DNA from: Dendrobium chrysotoxum
Lineage: Eukaryota; Streptophyta; Magnoliopsida; Asparagales; Orchidaceae
Reading direction: 5' to 3'
NCBI GenBank assembly: GCA_019925795.1
Contig: CM034310.1
Coordinates: 25,696,520-25,760,519, forward strand
DNA length: 64,000 nt
Part shown: one piece after another, positions 1 to 41,784 of the stretch
Layout of the letters: each line of letters opens with the position of its first letter
Numbering within the stretch: the first letter of the stretch is position 1
Made by a program: the position numbers and the translations under genes
Notes under the pieces: model-generated
The model's database searches: none
Seen by the model: only the letters and a program-made list of their open reading frames with translations
What the model was told of the DNA's origin: nothing

Positions 1-600
1 AATTCTCCCATCATACTCATCTCAAACTTCTTACTCATTATTTTAGAAAAATCATCACATAAATATTTATTAGAAGATCCAAAAATTATATCATCAATAT
101 AGATCTAGACAATGAGTAAATCATCCCCTACTCTCCTCAGAAAAGGGTGGTGTCTACGCTCCCCTTAACAAACTCTCTTTCTAACAGAAATGTGCTAAGC
201 CTCTCATACCAAGCTCTGGGTGCCTGTTTCAATCCATATAAGGCCTTTTTTAATTTATAAATATGATTTGGATATTGGAAACTCTCAAAACCTAGGGATT
301 GTTCTACAAAAACATCTTCTTTTATTACCCCATTTAAAAAGGCACTCTTGACATCCATTTGAAACAACTTAAATCCCTTATAACAGGCAAAGGTTAGTAG
401 TACCCTAATGGCTTCCAATCTAGCTACAGGGATAAAGGTCTTCTCAAAATTAATCCCTTCAATCTAATTATATCCCTTAGCCACCAATCTTGCCTTATTC
501 CTAACCACCACACCAGAATCATTCATCTTATTCTTAAAGACCCACTTGGTTGCCACTATACTTTGATTCCTAGGTCTTTACTAACTCCCAAACATCGTTA
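1..600 (-). pseudogene. Ty1/copia reverse transcriptase fragment, decayed
   Basis: Reading right to left, the frame 418-137 encodes a typical copia RT segment with FQMDVKSAFLNG (first catalytic Asp) and KALYGLKQAPRAWY. The second catalytic motif YIDDIIFGS is visible at 101-90, but a TAG at 105-107 stops the frame immediately before it. At 420-600 the usual upstream motif (FKNK, VARLEAIRVLL) can be read only with several stops. The fragment runs off the left edge, so RNase H and the 3' LTR are outside the window. It continues the integrase, protease and gag remnants to its right and is clearly nonfunctional. Family assignment is firm from motif order (integrase upstream of RT); lineage is probably SIRE/Maximus-like, which is inference. 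Confidence 0.88.
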
Positions 601-1860
601 CTTACAAATTAATTCAGTTCCTCTTGTATAGCTAAGATCCAAAATTCATCAAAGAGGGCTTGATTGATGTTGGTGGGTTCAGTCATTGAGATAAAGGCAG
701 AGTGGTTTACTTCCTTCCTAAGTCCAAGCCTAGTCTTAACACCTTCAGAAGGGTCTCCTAAGATCAGTTCTTTAGGATGACTCGAAGAATATCTCCAATC
801 TCTAGGCAAGGTGTTTTGAGGTTCTACCCTTTCCTCCAGATTTATATTTTTAACCCCTTGGGTAATCTCTTCTATCTCTTCTTCTTTCTCAACTCTAGTC
901 TCCTTAGGATCAGATTCATCAAACACCATATGAGTTGTCTCCTCCACCACCAAAATCCTCTTATTAAACACCCTAAAGAATTTCCCCACACTAGAATAGC
1001 CTAAGAACACTCCTTCATCAGATTTGGGGTCAAATTTTCCTAAGGATGATTTCCTGTTCAGAATGAAAACCATATAGCCAAAGACATGGAGGTGGGACAG
1101 GTTTGGAGTTTTACCCTTAATGATCTCATAAGGTGTCTTGTTAAGATTGGATCTAACATTCACCCTATTCAGCACATAACAGGTAGTCTTCACCGCTTCA
1201 GCCTAAAAGTATTTTGGAAGTGAATACTCAACAAGCATGGCTCTAGCGGCTTTCACTAAGGTCATGTTCTTCCTTTCAGCTACCCTAATCTGCTGAGGGG
1301 TCCTAGGAGCTAAAAAATTATGACTAATCCCTTGCTCCTCACAGAAAGTTTCAAACTTTATATTTTTAAACTCTCCACCATGATCACTATGAATAGTCAA
1401 GATCTCACAACCTAACTTCCTCTGAATTCAAGTGGATAAAGACTTAAATTCATTAAATGACTCAGATTTATATGACATAAGTTTAATCCAAGTGAACCTC
1501 TAGTAACATCCACAATCATAAAACCATAGACTTTCCCCCCTAAGCTGGCAGTGCTAATGGGTCCAAAGAGATCCATGTGAAGGACTTCCAAAGGTCTAGA
1601 GGTGTTGATGTCCTTAATGGAGTGAAAGGAGGACTGGACTTGCTTCCCTAATTGACAGGCATCACACAGGTGGTCCTTAGTGAACTTAAGCTTGAGGACA
1701 CCTCTAACTAAGTCCTTTTGGTGACTCTTCTAAGAGTTTTCATACTGGCATGATATAATCTCCTGTGCCACAATCAAGACTCATCAGTAGCAATTTTTAA
1801 GTAAATTTAATTATCAGCTTTAAAGCAACTTACATCCATCATGTAGATATTATTGATCAT
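601..1860 (-). pseudogene. Ty1/copia integrase remnant
   Basis: Two frames cover the integrase. The frame 1400-1203 holds the second catalytic Asp in TIHSDHGGEFKN and the catalytic Glu in VAERKNMTLVKAARAML. The frame 1193-609 holds the conserved C-terminal part (YVLNRVNVRSNLNKTPYE, HVFGYMVFI, DEGVFLGYS). The stretch 1401-1860 lies between protease and the DDE core and should hold the zinc-binding domain and first Asp, but it is broken by stops. In this element type integrase inserts the cDNA copy into the host genome; this copy cannot do so. It lies between the protease remnant on the right and RT on the left, the order that defines copia. Confidence 0.88.
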
Positions 1861-2160
1861 TTATCCCTGCAAAATAATTTTATCATTTAAGCTTAAAATA
1901 CAGCAAGTGGGCAGAAATTTGATGTTGCATCCTTTGTCACAGAGTTGACTGATGCTCAGTAGATTGTGTTTCAGTCCATCTACAAGTAAAATATTATCAA
2001 TCATGAAATTCTTTGAATCACCAATTATACCTGCTCCTACCACCCTCCTGGTGGTGTTGTCTCCAAGTGTAACCTTGCCTCCAGCCCTGGCTTCCAATGA
2101 AATGAACTAATTTGCATCTCCAGTTATGTGTCTTGAACATCCGCTGTCCAGGTACCACAT
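1861..2160 (-). pseudogene. Ty1/copia aspartic protease remnant
   Basis: The minus strand reads WYLDSGCSRHITGD from 2157, with the aspartic protease active-site triad DSG at 2148-2140. After an in-frame TAG at 2109-2107 the frame continues with GGKVTLGDN and ends in VDGLKHNLLSISQLCDKG, the conserved linker before copia integrase. In an intact element the protease cuts the Gag-Pol polyprotein. The active site is preserved but the frame is interrupted, and it is separated from the gag remnant by further stops. Confidence 0.85.
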
Positions 2161-2222
2161 GCTCTCATGAAGTCTTGTGTGAGAGCACACCTAGAAAATC
2201 ATCAAATGTCAGATTTAGGAAC

Positions 2223-4010
2223 CTAAACAGGTTTGAGTTCCTTCTTATGAAAAGAAGAATGCAATGCATGTGTACTGTGCTGTGAAACAGGTAATTTGGG
2301 CCTCCACACCCAATATGTACTACGGTGAACAGTGCAGGTGTGGGAGATGTGTCCTAACATGCCACAAGAAAAATATCTAACACTAGGAAAATGGTTAACT
2401 AATCTACGTGGGTGATAGTATCTCTTTCTAGGTTTGTATGAAACATGCTTTGATGATTTTGAAATAGATTCTTCAAAAGGTGGAGGTGCATAAAACTGTG
2501 CAAAAGTAGGAGGTGTTTCATTTTTCTCAAAAGCAGTAATTTTTACTCTTAAAAGTTTATTCTCCTTGTTAAGACTTGCAATTTCAAATTTTAACGCTCC
2601 ATTACTACTCTCCACTTCACATGCCATGTTGTCTAATTCTTTAAAAGCTCTTTCTAAATCAACATGCGAGGTTTTAATGAATCATGCTCAATAATTAAAT
2701 CAGAATGCTTTTTGTTCAACTCATCAAACTCATCAAGTAGTGACATATGATTGCAATTAACAGTGGAATGATTTTTAATCAAAATTTTATGCTCTTTTTT
2801 AAATTCAAAAATTCTAATTTCAGGCTAGCATGAGTTTTCTTAAGCTTCATATATGATGAATGGATTTTTTCAGACACTTCAAATAATTGATCGTAAGTAA
2901 GCTCACATACCTCTTCCTGGTCAGACTGACCAGGATGATCATCTGCCATCAAATATAAGTTAGTTTCCTCCTCTTCAGCTTCAATCTCAGAGGAGTCGAT
3001 ACAGAATCTGCCCAGAACATCTTTTGAATCTGCTTCTTGTCCTTCCTGAACTTGGATTTCTCCTCACCCTTCTCTTTGCTTGGGTGAGCTTTAAGTGTAG
3101 GACAATGAGCCTTAATGTGTTCAGGCTTCCTGCATTTAAAACAAACAGTATCAGATGAACCTTTAAAATTTTTACTGGACTTACCCTTGTTCCACTTCTG
3201 AAAGTTCTTATGTTTCTTCCTTAGAAAGCTTTTGAATTGCCTAGTAATTAAGGCAACATCATCGCTATCAGACCTGGAAGAATCAGTGTCAGTATCGTTG
3301 GCCTTTAGCACCACAGTTTTCTCCTTCTTCTTCTCACCTGCATCAAACTATCTTTGGTTCACCCCTTACTCATAAGCAATGAGTGACCCAAGTAAGTTAT
3401 CAATAGAATAATTATTCAAATCTTTCAATTTAGTAATTGCAGTTATCTTAGCATCAAACAAAGAAGGCAAACATTTCAAAATCTTGTTCACTTTTTCATA
3501 ATTTGTAAGTTCTCTTTCTAAAGCATGCAAAGAAATGATAATTTGATTGAACCTTGTATACATTTCAGAAATAGATTCAGTAGATTTCATACAAAAAAGT
3601 TCGTAGTCTTGAAGCAATATGTTTAACCTAGACTGTTTGACTTTAGTTGTACTTTCATAAGTAATGCATAATCTATCCCAAAATTTTTTACCAGTTGTAC
3701 AGGTAGAAATACGCATGTAATCCTCATATTTTAAGGCACAAAAAAAATAGTTCAAACATTTGGCATCCAGTTGGGCTAAGTCACGATCATCAAAAGTCCA
3801 ATCAGTGAAAGGCCGTTCAGTTTTAACATTGTTAACTATTCAAAAAGGTGGTTCATAGCCATCCTTAACAAGCATCCACATACGATAATCTATAGATTGA
3901 AGAAAAGTGGACATGTGAGTTTTTCAAAAACCAAAAGGTATGTTATCAAATAATGGCAGTCGTGTAATTGAATAATCTTCAGCAGTATTGTGATTTCCAA
4001 AGTTAGCCAT
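2223..4010 (-). pseudogene. Ty1/copia gag (capsid and nucleocapsid) remnant
   Basis: A likely original start codon is at 4010-4008 (MANFGNHNTAED), 41 bases downstream of the primer binding site. The frame is broken by stops near 3930 and 3840, then is open from 3755 to 3366 with the UBN2-type capsid region (ISEMYTRFNQIIISL, LPSLFDAKITAI) and from 3314 to 2949 with one zinc knuckle CFKCRKPEHIKAHC (C-X2-C-X4-H-X4-C) followed by Lys-rich sequence. A last open piece 2627-2223 covers the gag C-terminal tail. The zinc knuckle would bind the element RNA during particle packaging. Multiple stops make it nonfunctional. Confidence 0.85.
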
Positions 4011-4050
4011 GGATCAAATTCAAAAGTTTTTTAAAACTAGATTTTATGAA

Positions 4051-4065
4051 CCCTATCTAATACCA
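4051..4065 (-). other. Primer binding site of the copia element
   Basis: The minus strand reads TGGTATTAGATAGGG, close to the TGGTATCAGAGC sequence with which plant copia elements pair the 3' end of initiator methionine tRNA. It starts two bases after the LTR end (CTTTCA) and lies 40 bases before the gag start, the expected place. Confidence 0.8.
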
Positions 4066-4457
4066 CTTGAAAGTTCGATAGGGATGTTAAGCCCTTATGA
4101 ACTAGTCCCGAGGCTAACCAAGAGGGGGGTGAATTGGTAGTTTTAAAAATTCACAAGCAAAATGACGATTTAGAAAATCTTTATGAATGTTTTAAAATGA
4201 TTGCAGTTATGCGTAATTTGTGGATGTTCAATGACAACAGAATAATAGGCACGATCACATAATCATCAACAGAAAAGTAAGTGCGGAAAATAATAAAAAA
4301 GAACACCATATTTTATAGTGGTTCGGTCAACTTGACATACGTCTACTCCCCGGAGCCTCCCCTCCGGGTATTGCACTAACCTAAAAGTGACTCTCCTTCT
4401 ACTCCCACAGTAAGGCGGAGAAGCCTATACAAAAACTCCTTTCCACCAACCTGGTGA

Positions 4458-4586
4458 GGCAGAGAACCTGAACTCCTTTCGCTTCCTCCTGAAGCAGGCA
4501 GAGAACCTGAACTCCTTTCACTTCCTCCTGAAGCGGGCAGAGAACCTGAACTCCTTTCGCTTCCTCCTGAAGTGGGCAGAGAACCC
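4458..4586. repeat. 39-bp tandem repeat inside the copia LTR
   Basis: Three complete units begin at 4458, 4497 and 4536 (each GGCAGAGAACC...CTCCTGAAG), with a partial fourth at 4575. The spacing is exactly 39 bases. The sister LTR at 20396 has an array of the same unit length. Reading frames over the array are repeats of 13 residues and are not taken as genes. Confidence 0.9.
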
Positions 4587-4839
4587 AGATCTTCTTACGA
4601 ACGATCCTCCCACAGAAAATACTAACAAGACAAGAGACGACGAGCGGAGAAGACGACTCTGATCCTTGCTTGGAACAACCTTTGTGAATCCCTCTCAAAC
4701 TCCCCCTCACAAGATCCTCTCTCTCTCCCAAACTCTCTCTCTCTCTCTCTCTTGGGTTTCTCTGGAAAGGAAAGTGGCAAAAGATTTTTCTTGTTGGAAG
4801 AAAAAGATCCTTTATATGAGGGCTCAAAATTTGCCCAAA

Positions 4840-5660
4840 ATCTCAACTGGTCGGCCACTATCGTCCAGGACAATCGCTAGATCGTCCTATATGATCAGTT
4901 TAAAATCACATGTATCAGCCTGGACGATCTGGTTCTTCTGGACGATTAGTAGAAAAAAGTTGTTCAGATCGTCCCGTATAATTCTGTGATCATCCGAGAT
5001 GATTAGTATAAATCAGGATTTTTGTCCAGAAGATCGCTCTGGTCGTCCAGGGGAACTTGTGCTGGACAATCTCAAAATGACTTGATCGCCCAGGACGATA
5101 TCTCTATCGTCCTGTACGATTAGTTCAAAACCACACAAAATCATCCTGAGCACCGCTCTGGACGTACAGATGAAATATGCAGGACGATCTCAAAATGACC
5201 TGATCATCCAGGACGATATGTCTATCATCCTGTATTATTAGTTCAAAAACAACCAAAATCATCTTTATCACAGCTCTAGGCGTATAGGTGAAATGCACTG
5301 GACAGTCATGATCATCCCGGACGATATTGCGATCGTCCCAGATGATATGATTGTATCAATTAAATATTAATTGCTTTCCTTAATCATCAGACTAATTTAG
5401 GCATGATTGTGGCAAATCGTCCTGGACGATACACTTATCGTTCTGGATGATCAGACCAAATATCTTAAAATAAAACTTGCCTAACTTAATCTGGCGGCTG
5501 AGAATTTCTAATTTAAGTATATCGTCCTATATGATATAAATGTCGTCCAGGATGATCAACTTAATCAAACTGACTTAACATGATCATCCTAATTATGGTT
5601 TCTGTTTTCATTGGATCGTCCAGGATGATGTTAATATCGTCCAGGATGATCTGAATAAAA
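4840..5660. repeat. Palindrome-rich tandem repeat in the copia LTR (about 118 bp period)
   Basis: The segment is built from variants of ATCGTCC..GGACGAT. A clear period of 118 bases is seen between CTCAAAATGAC at 5071 and 5189; other units are more diverged. Each unit carries one or more inverted pairs such as ATCGTCC/GGACGAT, so both strands look alike locally. The sister LTRs at 20.9 kb and 47.9 kb have arrays in the same relative place with period about 107 and core CCGTACGATCCAGTACGAA. Confidence 0.8.
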
Positions 5661-5905
5661 AATGAACAGAAACTCTAATTCACTCAAGCTCTCCCCCTGA
5701 GTGTGTGTGTGCAAGGCTACTTAGCTAAGGGATCAGTTACAGAGCATTTGTTTCAATAAAGATGAAAATAGTACATTGGACCTAAATTTCAAAACAGACT
5801 GACTCGATCTTGGACTGGCTTAAACTTGCAATTGATCCTACGTACCTGAAAGATTAAACAGACAACCAGAAATAGAAATATTTGCTATCATCAAAATCGT
5901 AACCC

Positions 5906-6396
5906 TTAAAACCAGATTCGTAATAGAATGTGGATTGAGCGGCCCATGCAAGAGGTATGGGTAGAGCTAACTATGTTAATGAGGTCTATGTCTTGTTGTA
6001 ATAGGGGGCGACCAATGAGGGAGATGGATCTCCATATGAACATGTTCAGGTCGAACATCCCCGGCCAGTGGTAGATCTCGAGGGAGATGGGTCTCTTTTT
6101 TTTGCACTAGCACTGGTCGGCGAGTGCCTTATAGAGGATTTATTATGAGACTCCTCTATTTTTTGATACGATCTTTCAAGGATGGCCCTGATGTTCATTC
6201 CCCAATAGGAACTCTTCCATTGGGAAAGAAAGAAGCATATGCATGGCATCCCTGATTCATAGACTTATTCTAGCATTGATATGAGTTGGAGAGAGAGGTT
6301 TCATCATTACGGTTGCTACGCCTGTTTGCCGATGAAGGAGCACTTCAGCTGAGCTTATAAGATTGGGATTACTTCCCATAGATGATGCAAAATTAT
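5906..6396. other. Degenerate transposon sequence, no gene
   Basis: No gene is supported here. On the minus strand 6392-6373 resembles, with C-to-T type changes, the leader motif TTTGGCGCCGTCTGTGGGA that follows the 5' LTR of Tat-type gypsy elements, so this stretch is probably leader and gag sequence of the element whose LTR is 6397-7700. Open frames are short and show no domain. Confidence 0.4.
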
Positions 6397-7700
6397 TGTG
6401 GGATAGAATATTCACAATGATAAAGTGAGTAAAAATTTTGTCTATGTGATGCACAAATATCCAGCACACAGACATGTAATTTAAGAGAGAGAATAGCAAA
6501 ATACCAGATATTTTTTTATGTGGAAAACTTGAAGAGGGAAAAACTATGGGGCCTCACCTAGGTGAAAAAATTTCACTAAATTTGAGTGAATTACAAAGAT
6601 TCACCCATCCCTTATGGAATTATAATAGTTTGGAGAGTTGGACGGAAGTCTAACAGAGGTTGGGCGGAAGTCTGATGGCGTTCGAGTAGAAGTTCGGCAG
6701 ACGTGCAGTGATCCGATGATAATTGGCGTCCGGGAAGTGATCCAATGATGGTCGAGTGAAGTTCCAGCGGCGATCAATGGCCAAGTGAAAGTCTGGCGGC
6801 TAGATGATGGTCGGGCGGGAGTCCTACGGCAATCAGCAGACAAGTGGAAGTTCATGGCTATCGATTGCCGGGCAATGGTCCGAAGATGGTTAGGCGAAAG
6901 TCTGACAGCAGTCGGCGGCCGAGCGGTGGTCTGATGATGGTCGGGTGGAAGTCCAGTGACGGTCGAAGGCCAAGCGGTGGTCCAATAATAGTCATGAGGA
7001 AGTTCGACGACAGTCGGCGGTCGAGCGGTGGTCCGATGATAGTCGGGCGAAAGTCCATCAATATTTGGTGGCCTGGTGGTGGTCTGATAATGGTGAGGTG
7101 GAAGTCTAAAGGCTGTCAGCGACCGAGAGGAGGTCCGGTGATGGTCGATAGAGGTTCACCTATGGTGGTACTGGAGCTTTGGAAGCCTCAGAGCTCTCTC
7201 TAATCTTTAGCCAAAGGTCCCCTTCTTGTAGAGAGTGGGTGTCTATTTATAGATTTTTATGAGTGGCACACCCATAAATATGGAGGAGATCCAGAGCAAG
7301 TTTGGAGTAGTCCTTCGAAAAACTCATATTGATTCCCCCAATCATAGAGCATTTTTTAAATATTTAAATGTCTTAATGATGTCAGAATTAAGCAATCTTG
7401 GGCTCGTTGGATTCGCCTCATCGAGCCACTCGATTAGACTATAAACATGTCATATTTAGAGATCACTTGGTCATCCAATTAATACTTTGAACCTTCCAAA
7501 TATATTTCGGTGGGCCCATTTGGGCTCGTATCGAACCGATTTCAATGTCGCTGGGTTCATCTCCTTGAGATGTTCAATTTGACTATAAATTTGTTGAAAT
7601 CAGAGTTCTTATGGTCCCAAAATTTAATTTTGTGTAAGTATTCAACCTAGATATGCCTTGAGATTCGTATCCGATCAAGATAATTTTTGGTGAGGCATCA
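6397..7700 (-). mobile_element. Old LTR, minus orientation (Tat/gypsy type suspected)
   Basis: On the minus strand the segment starts TGATGCCTCACC (7700) and ends CTATCCCACA (6397), so it has TG...CA ends. A TATA box TATAAATA lies at 7251-7244, followed by a leader-like sequence. The minus strand from 7630 to 7240 aligns with the plus strand from 8150 to 8525 through many shared words (for example CAAGGAGATGAA, ATCATTAAGACA, CTATAAATAGA). It contains the 51-bp array described next. The PBS-like motif just beyond 6397 suggests a Tat-type element, with moderate certainty. No coding partner is recognisable. Confidence 0.55.
6877..7150. repeat. 51-bp tandem repeat in the old LTR
   Basis: Units start at 6877, 6928, 6979, 7030, 7081 and 7132, exactly 51 bases apart, each beginning GGTC(C/T)GATGATGGTCGG and ending in GCGGT. 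More diverged units appear back to about 6640. Because 51 is a multiple of three, long frames are open on both strands; these are side effects of the repeat, not genes. Confidence 0.9.
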
Positions 7701-8089
7701 ATATTTAATTATATTAATTAAGGATAATTAGCTTCTATCTTATTAATTTTTAAATAGGTTGGACTTTTTTCCTTTTTTACTTGAGATTTTAATGTTATAT
7801 CATTAACATGCCTATATTTCTACATAAAATATTATAGATTTTGGAAGCTTATTTGGAATATTTAAAATTTTATTTAATTATGTAAGCATTAGTATTAATC
7901 AAAAGAATGTGTTCTAGTTAATGCATATGAGCTTAAATCTTAAAAAAAAAATCTAATTTCATTGGATTTTTAATATGTGAATTCATAAGTTGTATGACCT
8001 ACTTTGAATAAGGAATAAATTTATTATTATTTTTTAAAGGTTAGTTATTTTTTTATTATAACTCATGTATCTATAAAGAAATCAGCATG

Positions 8090-8930
8090 ATCAACACATA
8101 TCTCCAAGAAAAAATTTTCAATTAAAAACTTTGGGAATTAAATTCAAGATCATATGAACTCCAATTTCAGCAAACTTATAGTTGAACTGTATGTTCAAGG
8201 AGATGAATCCAATGATATCAAAGGTGGTCAAATTCAAGCTTAAATAGCCCAAATCAAACACTTAATGTATAATTAGAAACTTCAAACATTAATATGATGA
8301 CCAAATATTCTTCAAATTTGATATGCTTATAATAGAATTGAGCGTCTCAACGAGATAAAACTAATGAGTCCAAGATCACTCAATTATGGCATCATTAAGA
8401 CACTTAAATGTCGAATAAAGGCTTCATGATTAAAGAAATTAATATGGACCATATAATAGTGTTTTGGATTCTAGTTCAAATTACTAAATACTCACCTCAA
8501 AAACCTATAAATAGAGTCTCATTATCCTCATAAGGAGAAGAGGAAGAATAAAGAGCTAGAGAGAGCTCTCCTGCATTTTTCAGCTATTGTTACTGACTAC
8601 TATCACTAGTAATTGCCGCCGACAACTAACACCGCCGCCATCTTTAAACTTCTGACAAGATTTAACCCTACTATTGGGTTTCAATTATCCAATTTTGGAT
8701 ACCATACTTTTGTAATAGTACTAAATAGAAATTAGACATTTTATTCTCAAATAGTATTCTCTTCTTCAACTGTGAGGAAGGAAGTTTCTTGTATCATCTA
8801 ATATATAGTGGATTTTTCATCTGGGCCTAGCCCCATGATTTTTTTTCCTATCCGAATTTTTCATATAAAATTCCTTTGATCTTAATGTTTTTATTTGTGC
8901 ATGATGAATATTTATGCAATATTGGGACGT
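8090..8930 (+). mobile_element. Old LTR, plus orientation, inverted relative to 6397-7700
   Basis: This segment matches the reverse complement of 7630-6400, including a TATA box TATAAATA at 8516-8523, a leader with AG-rich sequence and then CCGCCG triplets, and a late block (GGATTTTTCATCTGGGCCTAGCCCC) that matches 6570-6540 read in reverse. It ends near 8915-8930, where a PBS-like remnant (TTTATGCAATATTGGGACG) follows. The exact start is not visible. The 390 bases between the two LTRs (7701-8089) are AT-rich and hold nothing recognisable. Confidence 0.5.
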
Positions 8931-9227
8931 AAAATATACTCTCTACATACACAAATTTTCTAGCACGTAAAGGGGTGGTTGCTTATAATCGTTGAAGAAT
9001 TGATTGCAATCGAATTAGGACATTTGGGAGTTGGCTTTGGGATGTGAGTTGTGAAGGAAGAGACGGTTTCACTTTCCCTTTAAGGTAGAGAGTGATAGCA
9101 TACACTTCCATTTGAAAAAAGAGATTATCAGAGTTACTGCGCCTGTGAGTTATGAAGGAGAGATTTACACATGTAGTGAAATCCTAAGTACAAGAGGTGC
9201 TTAAACACAGATGTAGGTCATTGGATA
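8931..9227. other. Degenerate sequence, nothing recognised
   Basis: This may be the start of the internal part of the element led by the LTR at 8090-8930. No open frame or motif supports a gene. Confidence 0.4.
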
Positions 9228-9585
9228 TAGGGGGTGTTAAAATGGGTTAATGAGTCACGTTCAGATCCGACCCAAATCCAATCAAATTAAACCACCTAAC
9301 CCGTTTAATAAACGAATCAAAAAAATAAGCATGAACCTAACCCGCTAGCAACTTGAATGACACAAATCCGACCCGTTAACCTATTTTAGTTAATTTTATT
9401 TATATATAACTTATCAACTATATAGTTTAGGTTATTTAGTCAAAAATAAGATCATACCCACAAGCAAAATAATTTAAGAAAAAAATATTATACGGGTCAT
9501 TTCCTGATTCAAAGTGGGTTTATTGGTCAACTCAAACATTTTTTTTAATTGGGTTGTAGAATCGAGTTATTTATTGACACCCCTA
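9228..9585. mobile_element. hAT-type MITE, 358 bp
   Basis: The element begins TAGGGGGTGTTAAAATGGG and ends TTATTGACACCCCTA, giving imperfect terminal inverted repeats. The flanks are an 8-bp duplication with one difference: ATTGGATA (9220-9227) and ATTAGATA (9586-9593). An 8-bp target duplication and TAGGG ends fit the hAT superfamily. It has no coding capacity. Confidence 0.75.
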
Positions 9586-9593
9586 ATTAGATA

Positions 9594-10307
9594 TTCTAAA
9601 CCACATAAATATTAAGTGTGCTCATTTTACTCTACGGTTAGATTTATTTTCATTTTAGCATTTTCTTATTATTTATTCTCTCATGTTGATGGGCTAATCT
9701 ACTTGATTAAATTATCTTATGGAGTAACCTTAATCATTATACTTAACAAGTGAATCACTCTTGCACATAACTTTATTATATCACCTATATTTATTATGTC
9801 GACATTTGTGATTAGTACTTCATACAATTAACAAAATAAGTTAATTAGGGTAATCAGTTTCTATGATTGTGCTAATAATCAAATCACTCATTATTGACTT
9901 AATCAAATATTCAACAAAATTACTTAGCATTGTTGTTAAATTTATAGTATTAACTTAATTGACAATTAGTGTAATTATAATTTAGTAACACATCAAATAC
10001 ATTACTTTTAACATATCACAACTTATATTGCTCATCTCCTATAAATATACCCTACTTTATTCATGTAGACATTATATTTATAATTTTAACATATAGTATC
10101 ATTGATTGCTTCCATAACGCATATTTATTACTATTGCTTCCATATTCATTTTAAATTGGGAAGAATTTCATGAGAAAATACAAGACTAAAAGAAATTGCA
10201 CACCTAATTCCCTCCATAATTTATATAAATCTTGATCAAAAAATAAATTCAAAACGTCAAAAACCTCAAAAATAAATTGTTTCAAAGTAAACCTCAAAGC
10301 CTTGATC
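9594..10307. other. AT-rich spacer without recognised features
   Basis: No frame, RNA gene or repeat structure could be supported. It separates the MITE cluster from the 3' flank of eIF3a. Confidence 0.5.
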
Positions 10308-10314
10308 CCAATAT

Positions 10315-10512
10315 GGAGAAATTATTTTGCACGGACACCTAACACAGCTCAACGTCCGAAGACCAACCAGAATGAGCCACGTCAGCAATACCGAGTGCAG
10401 TACAAAGCGATACCGAGCCACAGTACCGAGCAGTACCGAGCTGCGGTACCGACATGACTCATTCTGATTGATCATCGGACGACATTCAGCGTTCACACAG
10501 AATAATTTCTCC
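10315..10512. mobile_element. Foldback MITE, 198 bp, 7-bp target duplication
   Basis: Long inverted arms are visible: the left arm starts GGAGAAATTATTTTGC and the right arm ends AGAATAATTTCTCC; deeper in, CGTCCGAAGACCAACCAGAA near 10350 pairs with sequence near 10485. A perfect duplication CCAATAT flanks it (10308-10314 and 10513-10519). The loop contains repeated GTACCGAG motifs. It sits about 0.5 kb beyond the eIF3a stop codon. The superfamily is uncertain. Confidence 0.7.
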
Positions 10513-10799
10513 CCAATATGACCTACAAGTCGAGCAGACATTAATGACTTGATCAGGATGGCCATCAGAGATGAGATTAGCAGCAGCATTTGGCTGCAAG
10601 TTTAGGTGAAAGGGTACTTTATTCATAGAGTAGACACAGGAACAATGCTGTCCATCTAATACTAGATTCAAAAAGATTTACCAAACGCAAAATCAAGCAA
10701 CTTTATTTACAAATTTGAAATTTTATCAGATTTAATTGCAGCGAAGGTCTAAGCTATTATCCAGGTGAATAATTGGGTCACTCACGAAAATATTTTGTT

Positions 10800-11008
10800 G
10801 CAGTTTTATTCAGAACATGATTTCAAAGACGTGCAATAGAAACGCTCGCAGGACTCCTAATTCGAGTTTCAATAGCAACATCACCAGCATGGTTCAAAAA
10901 TGTCCCACCTCTACCTGTTAACGAAATAATTTCCACGCAACAAAGCCGTCTACAAAGACAGTTCTCCCTTTTCTCTCTGGATAATTAGAGCTACAGAGGA
11001 TGAACGGA
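10800..11008 (-). other. TIF3A: Probable 3' UTR of eIF3a
   Basis: This follows the TGA stop at 11011-11009. A canonical AATAAA poly(A) signal is on the minus strand at 10810-10805, about 200 bases past the stop. A second AATAAA at 10623-10618 could serve a longer transcript. The cleavage site cannot be placed without transcripts. Confidence 0.5.
10805..10810 (-). promoter_or_regulatory. Candidate poly(A) signal AATAAA
   Basis: AATAAA on the minus strand, about 200 nt after the eIF3a stop codon. An alternative copy lies at 10623-10618. Confidence 0.45.

Positions 11009-41784
<30,776 letters not shown>

Larger units (their letters stand above)
4068..5905 (-). mobile_element. 5' LTR of the copia element (about 1.8 kb)
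   Basis: The inner end is fixed at 4068 (plus strand TGAAAGTTCG, the complement of the LTR 3' end) by the adjacent primer binding site. The outer end is not exact; it lies between the motif CTATCATCA near 5898 and about 5930. A second copy of the same LTR type at 19962-21850 has the same length, the same inner end, the same conserved block (tatagtggttcg at 4315 and 20250) and the same order of two tandem arrays, which supports the call. The LTR would carry the promoter and poly(A) signals of the element. The matching 3' LTR is left of the window. Confidence 0.75.

Noticed and set aside
6844..7203. 119-residue frame with 17-residue repeats
   Set aside because: Product of the 51-bp minisatellite in an old LTR.
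10266..10671. Two overlapping minus-strand frames downstream of eIF3a
   Set aside because: They overlap the foldback MITE and show no domain.
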